64,000 nt of DNA from Candidatus Kryptonium thompsonii (GTDB lineage: Bacteria; Bacteroidota; Ignavibacteria; Kryptoniales; Kryptoniaceae), in assembly GCA_001442925.1 (NCBI GenBank), contig LDXX01000005.1, positions 186,001 to 250,000 on the forward strand, in the 5' to 3' direction. The notes beneath the pieces were generated by a model that worked only from the letters and a program-made list of their open reading frames with translations, ran no database searches and was not told where the DNA came from. This document shows positions 7,859 through 16,697 of this stretch, one piece after another; position 1 is the stretch's first letter; every line of letters begins with the position of its first letter. The position numbers were made by a program, and so were the translations under genes.

Positions 7859-10800
7859 TTGCTTTTAAACAAAAGATATGAAATACTTTCAAAAATTGGC
7901 CAAGGCGCAGTCGCTGAAGTTTTTAAAGCGCGCGATGCACTGCTCAATACAATAGTAGCGCTAAAAATTGCAAAGCCGAACCCTGTCTATGAAGAAAAAA
8001 TAGCAACCGAATTTAGAATCACTACACAATTTGAACACCCAAATATAATTTCAGCCTATGATTTCGGAACCGTAAGAATCTGTGAAGATCAAAAACTCTT
8101 ATCGCGAAAATTTATCGTGCTTGAATATTGTGACACACAAGATATAATCAAGTACCTTTCAAACGCCGAATTCAAAGACAAAATCAAGATTATGTATCAA
8201 ATTTGTCACGCTGTGCATACAATTCATAAAGCCAAACTTGTTCACAGAGACCTTAAGCCTGAAAATATACTGTTTGACTCAACAACTAGTAGGATAAAAA
8301 TTACCGACCTTGGACTTGCCATCGGACAGGAACAGATAAACTTTGATGAGTTACCTGCTGGAACGCTTTATTACCTTGCCCCAGAAATACTACAGGGTAG
8401 CAAATTCGACCATCGCGCTGATATTTATTCGCTTGGGATTTTGTTTTACTACATCTTGAACGGCAAACTGCCTTTTGACACAGATGAACCAGTTGAAATT
8501 TTAAAGTGGCATCTTTCACCAAGGCACATTGATTTTTCAAATATCCCAGAGGAAGTGCAAAAACTTTTAAACTCAATGCTTGAGCCCGATCCATCGCATA
8601 GACCTCAAAATCTCGTTGAGGTTATGAACCTACTAAAAACTTTAATGCCCGATTTACCTGAGATAAAAAATTTCAAAGTCAGAAAACCATTTGGTAAAGA
8701 TGAGGCACTCAAAAAAGCGATAGAAATCCTTAAAACAGCCACTATCACAACTGGAAAAATAACTCTAATTACTGGGGCTGACGGAATTGGAAAAACATCA
8801 CTTCTGCGATATATAAGCGCTGAAGCAAAACTACTCGGCTTTGAGACAATTTTGATCAATGAGATCAACATTCAGAAAACCTTAAACCTCATCTTAAAAT
8901 CGCCGTTGGCATCCTTTCTAACCCCTGAACTAAAAATGAAGGCAGAAAAACTAAAAGAAGAAAAAATTCTAAACTATCATACCGTTATTGAATTCTCGGA
9001 GTTTCTTGAAAAACTGCTTTCGGATGCCTCAAATAATTTCCCACTCGCTATCTTTATCGATGCTCTAAATCCTTCTGAACCACTCTCTGAAATTTTTATT
9101 AAATCCATCTTACTCTCGGATAAACTAAAACGAAAAAACATTGCCATTTTTATAGCATGTGAGACGACCGAATTTATCACATTTATTGCACCAGAGGTAG
9201 AAAAAATTTACCTTCGCCCACTTAACACTGAGGAACTGAAAAATTATCTTTACGCCAACTTTGATTTCGATCCTGCAACGGCTCAAGAACTCGCCGAAAT
9301 GCTCAGTGAATACACAGGCGGAATATCTGCGGTGCTCGAAATCTTCTCCAATTACCTTCAGGATAAAATTGATAAAAGCACAATAGAAATATCCAAAATT
9401 GCAAATCTAGAATTTGACGCAATACTTAACAGAATAAAACAACTTAATTCAACCCAAAGAGAAATTCTTGACATCTTAAGCTTAGCAAGTGAACCAGTTG
9501 AAATTGAAATTTTGAGCAAATTCTTCAATCACGATATATCGTCACACCTATATCAACTTCAAAGTTTCGGATTTATAAAAATTGAAAACGAAAAAGTCTC
9601 AATAGCATACAAAGCTTTGAAAAAATATATCGAATCCGATCTTGATGAAGAGGCGAGAAAGAGATTCCATTTAAATTACACTTTAGCCTACCATGACGAA
9701 GACATGAAAAATGCAGATAAAGTTTTATATCACTTTGCAAAGATGGGAGACAGCGAAGGTGTGTCAAAATTTGCAGAAGTTGGAATTGAGAATCTAATAT
9801 CAAAAGGCGAATTTAAGAAAGCAATAAATCTGTGTCAGGAAATTTTTGAACTTTTGCCTGAATATCTGAAAACCTTATTTAAAATCAAACTTGGATTTAT
9901 ACATCTTCAACTCGGCAATTATAAAGATGCAATTTCAACACTCGAGAATCTTGATGAATTAGATGCATTTGAGTTAAAATCCGAGGCATATTTCCACCTT
10001 GGAGACACAAATAAGGCAATTGAAATTTTAAAACATACATTTAAAATGTATGATACGCTCTATGAGAAAATAAGAATCGCAACAAAAATATCTCAGATCT
10101 TGGCGTCGATCGGTGATATTGACACAGCATTAATATTACTTGAATTATTTGAAAACAAAAGGATACTTTCATTTATTGAGAAAACGGATGTTCTTGGAGA
10201 TCTTTATGCTGGGCTTGGAATAATCTTTCAGATGAAGGGATATAAAGAAAAGGCAAAAATTTATTTCGAATTAAGTTTAGAACACCGTTTAAAAAAGCAA
10301 AACCAGTTCAAGCTCATTGCGGGTTATAATAACATCGCAAACTTTTACAGCATTAACGGTAAATATGATGAAGCGATAACATATTGGAAAAAAGCACTTG
10401 AAATTTTGAAATCAACTGGCAATATAGTTCAAAGCGCACACATTTATAACAATATCGGGGTAAACCAATTTAAAAGAAATAACTATGAAAAGGCGCTTGA
10501 AAACTATCAAAAAGCACTGGCAATTTACAGAGCCATAAACGATGTACATGGAGTTGCAAATGTTCTGGGAAATATTGGGGAATTGATGATTGAAGAATTT
10601 AAACTTGGTGAAGCATACAAACATATAAAAGAAGCAAAAGAACTTCACATAAAAACGAATAATCTCGACGGCTTGCTCGAAACAGATTTACTTTTACTTT
10701 CCCTTTACCTTGTTGCAGGTGATATCAAAAATGCTGAACTAACTTTAAATGAAATAAACCAAAAACATCCTGAAACCCCACCCGAACTTATCGAGTGTTA

Positions 10801-11335
10801 CCGTGCGTGCATCGAGATGAAAAAGAAAAACTTTGCGGAATCTGAATCCATTTTGATGAAGCTTTTAAACAACGAGAACATCAAGGGAAACGATGATATT
10901 TACTTGAAAATTTTAATTTCTCTTCTCAAATTAAACTATGTAACAGGCGGAATAGAAAAACTTGAAATGGTGAGATCAATTGCTGAAAACTACGCTGAGC
11001 AAGTTGAAAATTTCAATCTAAAGGCTTTGTTATTTTTCCTTATCTCGCTTAGCTATGAGGATAAAGACAAATCTCTTGCAGTTAAATATCTTAACAAGTC
11101 AATTGAGTCACTTGGTTATGAATTCTTCGAGCCGAAGTGGAAAATCTACCTTATGCTTGCGCAAAATTACAAGAGGCGAGGAATTGAATCAAAGTTTTTA
11201 CAAAGTTTCGAAACAGCATTGATAAATTTTCAAGAGTTGCTTCAAAGAATAGAAACGCCTGAATTCGTTAAATCTTATCTCGCTGATGTGGAAAATGAAA
11301 AGTTTTTAAAAATACTACAAAACTTAAAAATTTGA
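7859..11335 (+). CDS. Ser/Thr protein kinase - NTPase - TPR signalling protein
   Basis: This is a 1158-residue cytoplasmic protein. Residues 6-265 form a complete Hanks-type kinase: Gly loop GQGAVAEV, Lys36 in VALKIAKP, catalytic HRDLKPEN (Asp131), metal-binding DLG (Asp150) in place of DFG, and APE at 174-176. Residues about 280-560 form an AAA/STAND-like NTPase with Walker A GADGIGKTS at 306-314. The C-terminal half (about 600-1158) is a long array of TPR repeats, such as the units beginning AHIYNNIGVNQFKRNNYEKALENYQKALAIY. There are no membrane segments, so the sensor input probably comes through the TPR/NTPase parts. The start is TTG with no clear ribosome binding site. Its stop overlaps the following sigma-54 activator, whose activity it very likely controls. 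Such STPK-STAND-TPR proteins are known in other bacteria, but the ligand here is unknown. Confidence 0.88.
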   Translation: MLLNKRYEILSKIGQGAVAEVFKARDALLNTIVALKIAKPNPVYEEKIATEFRITTQFEHPNIISAYDFGTVRICEDQKLLSRKFIVLEYCDTQDIIKYLSNAEFKDKIKIMYQICHAVHTIHKAKLVHRDLKPENILFDSTTSRIKITDLGLAIGQEQINFDELPAGTLYYLAPEILQGSKFDHRADIYSLGILFYYILNGKLPFDTDEPVEILKWHLSPRHIDFSNIPEEVQKLLNSMLEPDPSHRPQNLVEVMNLLKTLMPDLPEIKNFKVRKPFGKDEALKKAIEILKTATITTGKITLITGADGIGKTSLLRYISAEAKLLGFETILINEINIQKTLNLILKSPLASFLTPELKMKAEKLKEEKILNYHTVIEFSEFLEKLLSDASNNFPLAIFIDALNPSEPLSEIFIKSILLSDKLKRKNIAIFIACETTEFITFIAPEVEKIYLRPLNTEELKNYLYANFDFDPATAQELAEMLSEYTGGISAVLEIFSNYLQDKIDKSTIEISKIANLEFDAILNRIKQLNSTQREILDILSLASEPVEIEILSKFFNHDISSHLYQLQSFGFIKIENEKVSIAYKALKKYIESDLDEEARKRFHLNYTLAYHDEDMKNADKVLYHFAKMGDSEGVSKFAEVGIENLISKGEFKKAINLCQEIFELLPEYLKTLFKIKLGFIHLQLGNYKDAISTLENLDELDAFELKSEAYFHLGDTNKAIEILKHTFKMYDTLYEKIRIATKISQILASIGDIDTALILLELFENKRILSFIEKTDVLGDLYAGLGIIFQMKGYKEKAKIYFELSLEHRLKKQNQFKLIAGYNNIANFYSINGKYDEAITYWKKALEILKSTGNIVQSAHIYNNIGVNQFKRNNYEKALENYQKALAIYRAINDVHGVANVLGNIGELMIEEFKLGEAYKHIKEAKELHIKTNNLDGLLETDLLLLSLYLVAGDIKNAELTLNEINQKHPETPPELIECYRACIEMKKKNFAESESILMKLLNNENIKGNDDIYLKILISLLKLNYVTGGIEKLEMVRSIAENYAEQVENFNLKALLFFLISLSYEDKDKSLAVKYLNKSIESLGYEFFEPKWKIYLMLAQNYKRRGIESKFLQSFETALINFQELLQRIETPEFVKSYLADVENEKFLKILQNLKI

Positions 11336-12744
11336 ACAGGGTGAACTATAAATTTAAAATATTCCTGATAAGCACCAGCAGGGCAATTCTTGAAGATGTT
11401 AAAAGATTTATCCCCACCGAAGAAGGTTATTTTGATGTCAGCTTAATATCTTCCTATAACTCTTTGCGAAAGTTTGCAATCCAAAACCCAGACCTTGCCA
11501 TAGTTGCTATTTCAAACGATAGCGATGAAATATTGCTTGAAACCGCTGTCGAGCTATTTGGCTCACAAACTGTGGCGTGCGTCGATTACATTAAATCATA
11601 TGCCTTGACCGTTAAGCTTATAAAGCTAAGAGTTTTATCATACTTTTCAATGCCAGAAGAGAGCACTTCATTTTCAGATTTCTTGAAAGGGAAAGTAGAA
11701 GATTGGAAGAAAAAAAGTGATATAGAAAAGCTTTTAACGATAAGAAGGGAACAATTTAACTTCAGCAGTTTCATTGGAAATTCAGAAAAAATTCGCGATG
11801 TAATAGCTCTTGTTAAAAAGGCAATTGAACATAGGGATTTAACAGTTCTCATAACAGGTGAAACGGGGACAGGTAAAAATCTCATCGCCAGAATAATTCA
11901 TCAAAATACTTATTCAGACATAAAACCTTTCGTAGAAATAAACTGCGCTTCAATTCCACCTACGCTTCTTGAGTCCGAATTGTTTGGTCATGAGAAGGGT
12001 GCTTTCACAGATGCGAAGGACAGAAAAATGGGTTTATTTGAAGTTGCCAGTGGCGGGACAATTTTTTTAGATGAGATAGGAGATCTTGATTTTAATCTAC
12101 AGGGAAAGATTTTAAAAGTTCTTGAGGATAAGACATTTAGAAGGGTTGGCGGGGTTGAAACTTTAAAATTTGAAGGCAGAATTATAGCTGCGACAAATAA
12201 AAACCTTGAACATCTTGTTGCGGAGAATAAGTTCAGGCGCGATTTATACTACAGACTGATGCTTTTGCCAATTTATTTACCACCCCTGCGTGAAAGAGGG
12301 GATGACATTTTTATTCTTGCGGAATATTATATGAACAAATTTAATGAACTCTACCGTAAAAATCTCCCCAAACTTAAGGGGATATCACCGGAAGCAAAGG
12401 CTTTACTGAAAAGATACCCATGGCCTGGAAATGTCAGGGAGTTGAAACATGCGATAGAAAGGGCTGTTATTTTAAGCGATGGAGAATACTTAACACCCGA
12501 TGATTTTAAATTTTTATTTGAGAAGAAACCAGCATCACTAACCCAACAAATCGAGGAAGCCTCTTCAAACATTCAAATAACATTACCATTCGAGTCGGCA
12601 AGCCTAAAAAATCTTGAAAGAGAACTCATAAAGTCTGTTCTTGTCCGCGTCTCAGGGAATAAAAGTCGGGCTTCAAAAATTTTGGGAATATCCCGCCCCC
12701 GTCTCGACCGCCTGATCCAAAAATACCGCATCAATAATCCCTGA
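11332..12744 (+). CDS. Sigma-54-dependent activator with degenerate receiver domain
   Basis: This 470-residue enhancer-binding protein has a receiver-like N-terminus (about 7-120), a sigma-54 AAA+ domain (about 145-380) and a Fis-type HTH at the C-terminus (about 425-467). The AAA+ motifs are intact: Walker A GETGTGKN (176-183), sigma-54 contact loop GAFTDA (223-228; the commonest form is GAFTGA) and Walker B IFLDEI (244-249). The receiver has lost its chemistry. The acidic pair after beta-1 is ISTS, the phosphoacceptor position is Ala59 (PDLAIVAI), and the switch Lys-Pro is Met-Pro. Control by phosphotransfer to Asp is thus unlikely. The TTG start overlaps the kinase stop as TTGA; GTG at 11341 is an alternative. 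A matching -24/-12 promoter lies 140 bases downstream. Confidence 0.9.
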   Translation: MNRVNYKFKIFLISTSRAILEDVKRFIPTEEGYFDVSLISSYNSLRKFAIQNPDLAIVAISNDSDEILLETAVELFGSQTVACVDYIKSYALTVKLIKLRVLSYFSMPEESTSFSDFLKGKVEDWKKKSDIEKLLTIRREQFNFSSFIGNSEKIRDVIALVKKAIEHRDLTVLITGETGTGKNLIARIIHQNTYSDIKPFVEINCASIPPTLLESELFGHEKGAFTDAKDRKMGLFEVASGGTIFLDEIGDLDFNLQGKILKVLEDKTFRRVGGVETLKFEGRIIAATNKNLEHLVAENKFRRDLYYRLMLLPIYLPPLRERGDDIFILAEYYMNKFNELYRKNLPKLKGISPEAKALLKRYPWPGNVRELKHAIERAVILSDGEYLTPDDFKFLFEKKPASLTQQIEEASSNIQITLPFESASLKNLERELIKSVLVRVSGNKSRASKILGISRPRLDRLIQKYRINNP

Positions 12745-12761
12745 AATAAATCATTACACAC

Positions 12762-12778
12762 TGCAACAATTTGTTACA
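12762..12778. promoter_or_regulatory. Candidate upstream activator site for the sigma-54 regulator
   Basis: TGCAACA-ATT-TGTTACA is an inverted repeat of 7 bp with a 3-bp spacer and one mismatch. Its centre is about 120 bases upstream of the -24 element, the usual distance for enhancer-binding-protein sites. It starts 18 bases after the activator gene stop. There is no T-run after it, so it does not look like a terminator. That the adjacent Fis-type HTH binds it is inference. Confidence 0.45.
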
Positions 12779-12887
12779 TCCCATTATTTCAAACCTTTAC
12801 AAAAGGCATAATTGGATAAGCAAATAAAAAATGTCTATTTAGCATAACTGCTTAATTTTCAACAACTTTAGGTTCAATTCCCGACTT

Positions 12888-12903
12888 TGGCACAATCTTT
12901 GCA
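12888..12903 (+). promoter_or_regulatory. Sigma-54 (RpoN) -24/-12 promoter
   Basis: TGGCAC-AATCT-TTGCA matches the sigma-54 consensus, with GG (12889-12890) and GC (12901-12902) exactly 12 bases apart. Transcription should begin near 12914. It lies directly after a sigma-54 activator gene and upstream of two genes with strong ribosome binding sites, which supports function. Confidence 0.82.
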
Positions 12904-13423
12904 AGTCCTATATATAGATTTTGTTCTTTACATGTTTGATGCAAGTTGAATATGAAGATTCTGGCAGCTCTGATTAAGACTGGGAATTTTAATTGCTTGT
13001 TTTAAAGAAGTGTGTGAGGCTTGATCGCTTTAGAAAGTTTAGTTTATTGTTGTGTAAATTAACTATAAATGTTGGTAAATTGTAGTTTCAAGTTTAACTC
13101 GTTCTTTTAAATTACGCAGGGCTTTTATGTCATTGTGTTCTGTTATTTAAGCATTTGCGGAATCGAATGTAAGGTTTTTATCTGCTCCAATTTGAGATAT
13201 GAGGAAGAATTTAAAGTTGACTAGCGCTTGCAATGTGTGATCTGTTTAAAGTTTAATGGTTATAAGTTAACTGCGAAAATTGTTAGCTGCAGTTTAGCTT
13301 AATTGATATTAAACCCTGTAAAGATATTGATGTGAATGTTTTTTTGCTAATTGTAAATGTGAATTTTACTAACCATAAAACTTAAAAACTAACTAAATGT
13401 CAAACTAAAACAAGGAGGTTACC

Positions 13424-13981
13424 ATGAAGCGCTTAATCTCAGCCCTCAGCGTCATCATCTTCGCAATTAGCTTAGCTTTCTTCTTCACAAGCTGCGCAGA
13501 TAACCCGGTGGGGCTTTCAACTGGGAAGCCGGGGATTATCAACAGAGATGGACAAATTAAACTTTTGAAGTGGAATGACGCGTTTAAGCAAGAACTTCTT
13601 GCGAAGAAAGGATTTGCTGGAAAGTGGGTATTCCCAGGAAAAGATGCAACTGTCGGAGGAAGGAAAACTTACAATAATTCCGTTTATATCCCTGCGGGCG
13701 CGGTGAGTGAACCAACCTATGTGACAGTTGAAGTGCTTGGCGGAGATTATGCAGCTGTTGAATTCAATCCGAGCATGACATTTAACACAAATGTTACGAT
13801 CTCACTTTCATACGCTGGGATTGACCTTGGAGATGGTTCACCATATGATCTCAAGCCAGTATGGTATAATCCGGACACTGGAAACTGGGAATATGTTAAT
13901 AGCCCAGTGACTGTTGACACTAAAAAGCAAACAATTAGTTTCCAGACCAATCACTTCTCCAGATATGGTTGGTCATGGTAA
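13424..13981 (+). CDS. Lipoprotein with ZU5-like beta domain
   Basis: This is a 185-residue exported lipoprotein. The signal peptide MKRLISALSVIIFAISLAFF leads to a lipobox FTSC with acceptor Cys at about 25, followed by ADNPVG. The mature part contains NSVYIPAGAVSEPTYVTVEV and later LKPVWYNPDTGNWEYV and FQTNHFSRYGW, an arrangement like ZU5-type beta domains found in secreted Bacteroidetes proteins. The ribosome binding site is strong (AAGGAGG before ATG). It is the first gene after the sigma-54 promoter and leader, and is 42 bases from the TPR gene, so it is the main output of the module. Its role is unknown; a surface or periplasmic structural function is possible. Confidence 0.78.
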   Translation: MKRLISALSVIIFAISLAFFFTSCADNPVGLSTGKPGIINRDGQIKLLKWNDAFKQELLAKKGFAGKWVFPGKDATVGGRKTYNNSVYIPAGAVSEPTYVTVEVLGGDYAAVEFNPSMTFNTNVTISLSYAGIDLGDGSPYDLKPVWYNPDTGNWEYVNSPVTVDTKKQTISFQTNHFSRYGWSW

Positions 13982-14023
13982 TTTCGGTTTAATCTAAATT
14001 TTTCACAACAAGGAGGCGAAATT

Positions 14024-15274
14024 ATGAAGAGACTTAAATCAACTTTTTTAGATAAAGTTATAGCCGTCGCCCGCAGGTATTGCGGGGACGACTTTCTTAA
14101 AAAATTTAATGAGATACTAAAAGAGCGAGAAGAAAATCTCGCTCTAGACTTAAAGGAAGCAAAGGCGAAAGTTGAAGTTGAACCCGAAGTTCAAGAAGAA
14201 ATAATAGCCGAAATTAAGTTCGATACGCTTTTAAGTTTGGCTGGTGAATATCTAGATCAGTTTAAGTTCATTCAGATGTGCTTTGACATTGGAGATGTAT
14301 GTCTAACTTATGGCGAATTTAACAAAGCTGAAAATTGTTTCCTTCTGGTGATAAAGAAAGCAGGTAAAGGTCGAGAATTTGACGAAGCAAGGGCGAAGGC
14401 ATATATAAAGCTTGGTGAGGTTAAAACGAAGCAAAACGAATTGAGCGATGCTGTATCCGCCCTAAGGCAAGGGCTGAAGATATATCAAAAATTGCGGAAC
14501 ACCGAAGGAATAGCAATATGTGAAAATGGTCTTGGGATAGCATTTTATGAAAGTGGTCGCTATGATTTTGGCACTACATACTTTAACAATGCGCTTAAAA
14601 AAGCAGAAAAGACAAAGAATGAAGAATTGATCGCAAGATTGCATATAAACCTTGGTATAATCGAGAGCATGCGTGGAAACTGGGATAAAGCAATTTCGCA
14701 TTTTCAGCAGGCATTACCGCGACTTGAGAAAAGAGGTGATGCGCTTAGGCTTGCCCAAACATACCACAACATTGGCATTACGCTTATTCATAAAAACGAA
14801 TACGACGCTGCTCTTAAAGAATTTGATAAAAGCATTGAGCTTGCCCAAAAGCTTGAAGATAGTTATATGCTAGCCCTTGCCTATCTTGGAAAAGCGGATG
14901 CTTATGTTAGGATCAAAGATCTCCCGCTTGCAACTGCTTATGTGACCCGATCACTTGATATATTCTATAAAATTGGAGACAGACAAAGTATCGCTGATGC
15001 TTATAGGATTCTCGGCGTTATTCAAATCGAGCATGGAAATTTACAACTTGCGGAAAGTTATTTCAAGACCGCCATTGATTTAAATCTTGAATTTAGAAAC
15101 TGGCTCAACCTTGGCGAAACCTACTATGAATTGAGTCAACTTTACAAGAAGCAAGAGCAAATCGACAAAGCCCGAGAATCCTTAAAATCATCGCTTAAAT
15201 ACTTGAAGAAGATCAAAGTTAAATCCTATATCGCTCGAATTCAGGCTGAATTAGCAGAGTTAAAAGAAGCGTAG
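14024..15274 (+). CDS. TPR-repeat protein
   Basis: This 416-residue soluble protein has an N-terminal helical region (1-75) followed by about eight tetratricopeptide repeats to the C-terminus. They include AQTYHNIGITLIHKNEYDAA and ADAYRILGVIQIEHGNLQLA. There is no signal peptide or catalytic motif. Its ribosome binding site (AAGGAGG) is strong, like that of the lipoprotein gene 42 bases upstream; the two appear co-transcribed and end at the terminator at 15289-15318. The repeats resemble those of the kinase encoded at 7859, so it may be a scaffold or antagonist interacting with that kinase. This is inference only. Confidence 0.82.
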   Translation: MKRLKSTFLDKVIAVARRYCGDDFLKKFNEILKEREENLALDLKEAKAKVEVEPEVQEEIIAEIKFDTLLSLAGEYLDQFKFIQMCFDIGDVCLTYGEFNKAENCFLLVIKKAGKGREFDEARAKAYIKLGEVKTKQNELSDAVSALRQGLKIYQKLRNTEGIAICENGLGIAFYESGRYDFGTTYFNNALKKAEKTKNEELIARLHINLGIIESMRGNWDKAISHFQQALPRLEKRGDALRLAQTYHNIGITLIHKNEYDAALKEFDKSIELAQKLEDSYMLALAYLGKADAYVRIKDLPLATAYVTRSLDIFYKIGDRQSIADAYRILGVIQIEHGNLQLAESYFKTAIDLNLEFRNWLNLGETYYELSQLYKKQEQIDKARESLKSSLKYLKKIKVKSYIARIQAELAELKEA

Positions 15275-15288
15275 AATTTAAATCAGGT

Positions 15289-15318
15289 CCGGCGGTTTTC
15301 AGGAACCGCCGGCTTTTT
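15289..15318 (+). terminator. Rho-independent terminator of the lipoprotein-TPR unit
   Basis: CCGGCGGTT and AACCGCCGG form a perfect 9-bp stem with a 6-base loop, followed by CTTTTT. It lies 15 bases after the TPR gene stop and 27 bases before the histidine kinase start, separating the two transcription units. Confidence 0.9.
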
Positions 15319-15344
15319 AAAAATTAACTCTGGTTTAATCAAAT

Positions 15345-16643
15345 ATGATTGAAAATTTCGAAATATTCGAGGAAGTAAAAAAGAAAATAACTGATGTCAA
15401 AAAAAGAATTGAAGAACTTGAGGGAGAAAAACATAGGAATTTGGAAATTATCCTCAATGTAGTTAAAGCGATCAACTCATCTCTCATTCTTGACGAGGTT
15501 CTAAAAATAGTGTTGGATAATTTAATCTCACTTGCAAAAGCTAATAAGGGTTGTCTTTTCCTGGTAAATGGGGATAAAAATCTAAAGTGTGCGCTCGCCA
15601 GAAATTCAAAGGGTGAAACATTAGACGAAGAAGCAATCGCATATAGTAAAAGTATAGTTCAGGATGTTTATTCCAGTGGGGAGCCGATAGTCATTGAAGA
15701 TATTATCAACTACGAAGATTTCATGAGAAAAGAAAGCATAATTGCTTTAAACCTGAAAACTATAATTTGCGTCCCGTTAACAGTTGATGGTCAGATACTT
15801 GGTGTTGTTTATGTTGATAGCAACCGTGTTACAGAAATTAACAAAAATGAAATACTTCAGCTTTTCGAGATACTTGCCGGTCATGCAGCTATTGCGATAA
15901 GGAATGCAAAACTTTACGAGAAGCTTTCAAAAGCGTATATTGATTTACAATCAGCGAATGAGGCAATGATAAAAGCTGAAAGAATGGCAACGCGTGGAGC
16001 ACTTGCATCTGAAATTGGACATGAGCTATCAAATTATTTAACCATTATTTCAATTAACGCAAAGCTTATCTCAAGAGAGATAGCGAAAATTTCGCAGGAT
16101 GAAAAACTAAATAATTCCATATCTTCCCTACTATCTGGGATCAACAAGATGAAATACTTCATCCGCGGGCTTCTTGACAGCGCGGAGATGAAGCCAAACA
16201 AACAACCAAGCAATATAAACAACATCATCAAGGAAACGATACAGTTCGTACAGCCGTTGTCAAGGTACTCTATTGCAAAATTTGTTGATGAACTTGACCC
16301 CGAGCTCCCGCTTGTTAACATTGACCCGTTTCAATTCCAACAACTTTTGATCAATTTGTATAAGAACGCAACAGACGCTAGGAAAGATGCCACGATAATA
16401 ACAAGAACATACTTTGACAAGGAATTAAATAAAATCGAAATAAGAGTTGCGGACAACGGTCCAGGAATCCCCCCAGAGGTCCGCGAAAAGCTTTTCAACA
16501 TAAACTTAACTACAAAGCCCGAAGGACACGGGTATGGTCTAATGATATGCAAAAAAATAATCGAGAATCACAATGGTAAAATTGAGGTTATAAGTGAAGT
16601 TGGAAATGGAACGGAATTTATAATTTCGATCCCGGTTGAATGA
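15345..16643 (+). CDS. GAF-domain sensor histidine kinase
   Basis: This 432-residue cytoplasmic histidine kinase starts with a short coiled coil (1-35). A GAF domain follows (about 45-195, with CVPLTVDGQILGVVYVDS). The dimerisation segment has a phosphoacceptor His226 in GHELSNYLTIIS. The HATPase domain contains NATDA (N box), VADNGPGIPPEV (G1) and GHGYGLMICKKIIENHNG (G2). There are no membrane helices, so it senses an internal signal. No response regulator with an intact receiver is next to it. The nearby sigma-54 activator has lost its phosphoacceptor, so the partner must lie elsewhere. It lies after a terminator and before its own, so it is probably transcribed alone. Confidence 0.9.
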   Translation: MIENFEIFEEVKKKITDVKKRIEELEGEKHRNLEIILNVVKAINSSLILDEVLKIVLDNLISLAKANKGCLFLVNGDKNLKCALARNSKGETLDEEAIAYSKSIVQDVYSSGEPIVIEDIINYEDFMRKESIIALNLKTIICVPLTVDGQILGVVYVDSNRVTEINKNEILQLFEILAGHAAIAIRNAKLYEKLSKAYIDLQSANEAMIKAERMATRGALASEIGHELSNYLTIISINAKLISREIAKISQDEKLNNSISSLLSGINKMKYFIRGLLDSAEMKPNKQPSNINNIIKETIQFVQPLSRYSIAKFVDELDPELPLVNIDPFQFQQLLINLYKNATDARKDATIITRTYFDKELNKIEIRVADNGPGIPPEVREKLFNINLTTKPEGHGYGLMICKKIIENHNGKIEVISEVGNGTEFIISIPVE

Positions 16644-16672
16644 AGTTTTGAAAAAAGGCGCTCGGGGACATT

Positions 16673-16697
16673 GGGGAGCTATGAGCTCCCCTTTTTT
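16673..16697 (+). terminator. Rho-independent terminator after the histidine kinase
   Basis: GGGGAGCT-ATG-AGCTCCCC is a perfect 8-bp hairpin followed by TTTTTT on the plus strand. It overlaps the 3' end of the convergent ftsE gene by two bases. Confidence 0.88.

Larger units (their letters stand above)
12745..13423 (+). other. Intergenic regulatory region: sigma-54 promoter plus about 500-base untranslated leader
   Basis: No reading frame of useful length is open here; stops occur often in all plus-strand frames. It holds a palindrome at 12762-12778 and a -24/-12 promoter at 12888-12903. From the expected transcription start near 12914 about 510 bases remain before the next start codon. That leader is T- and G-rich and visibly poor in C. 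It repeats variants of AAGTTTAA (for example near 13037, 13090, 13250 and 13291). It can form a 6-bp AACTGC/GCAGTT hairpin (13269-13294). It ends in the ribosome binding site AAGGAGG. I know no RNA family that matches it. Confidence 0.6.

Noticed and set aside
12762-12778. The palindrome as a terminator of the activator gene
   Set aside because: No T-run follows and the stem is only 7 bp with a mismatch; the distance to the sigma-54 promoter fits an activator site better.
14024-15274. The TPR protein as a phosphatase regulator (Rap/PlcR-like)
   Set aside because: The repeats are generic TPRs without the specific N-terminal domain of that group, and no peptide signal gene follows.
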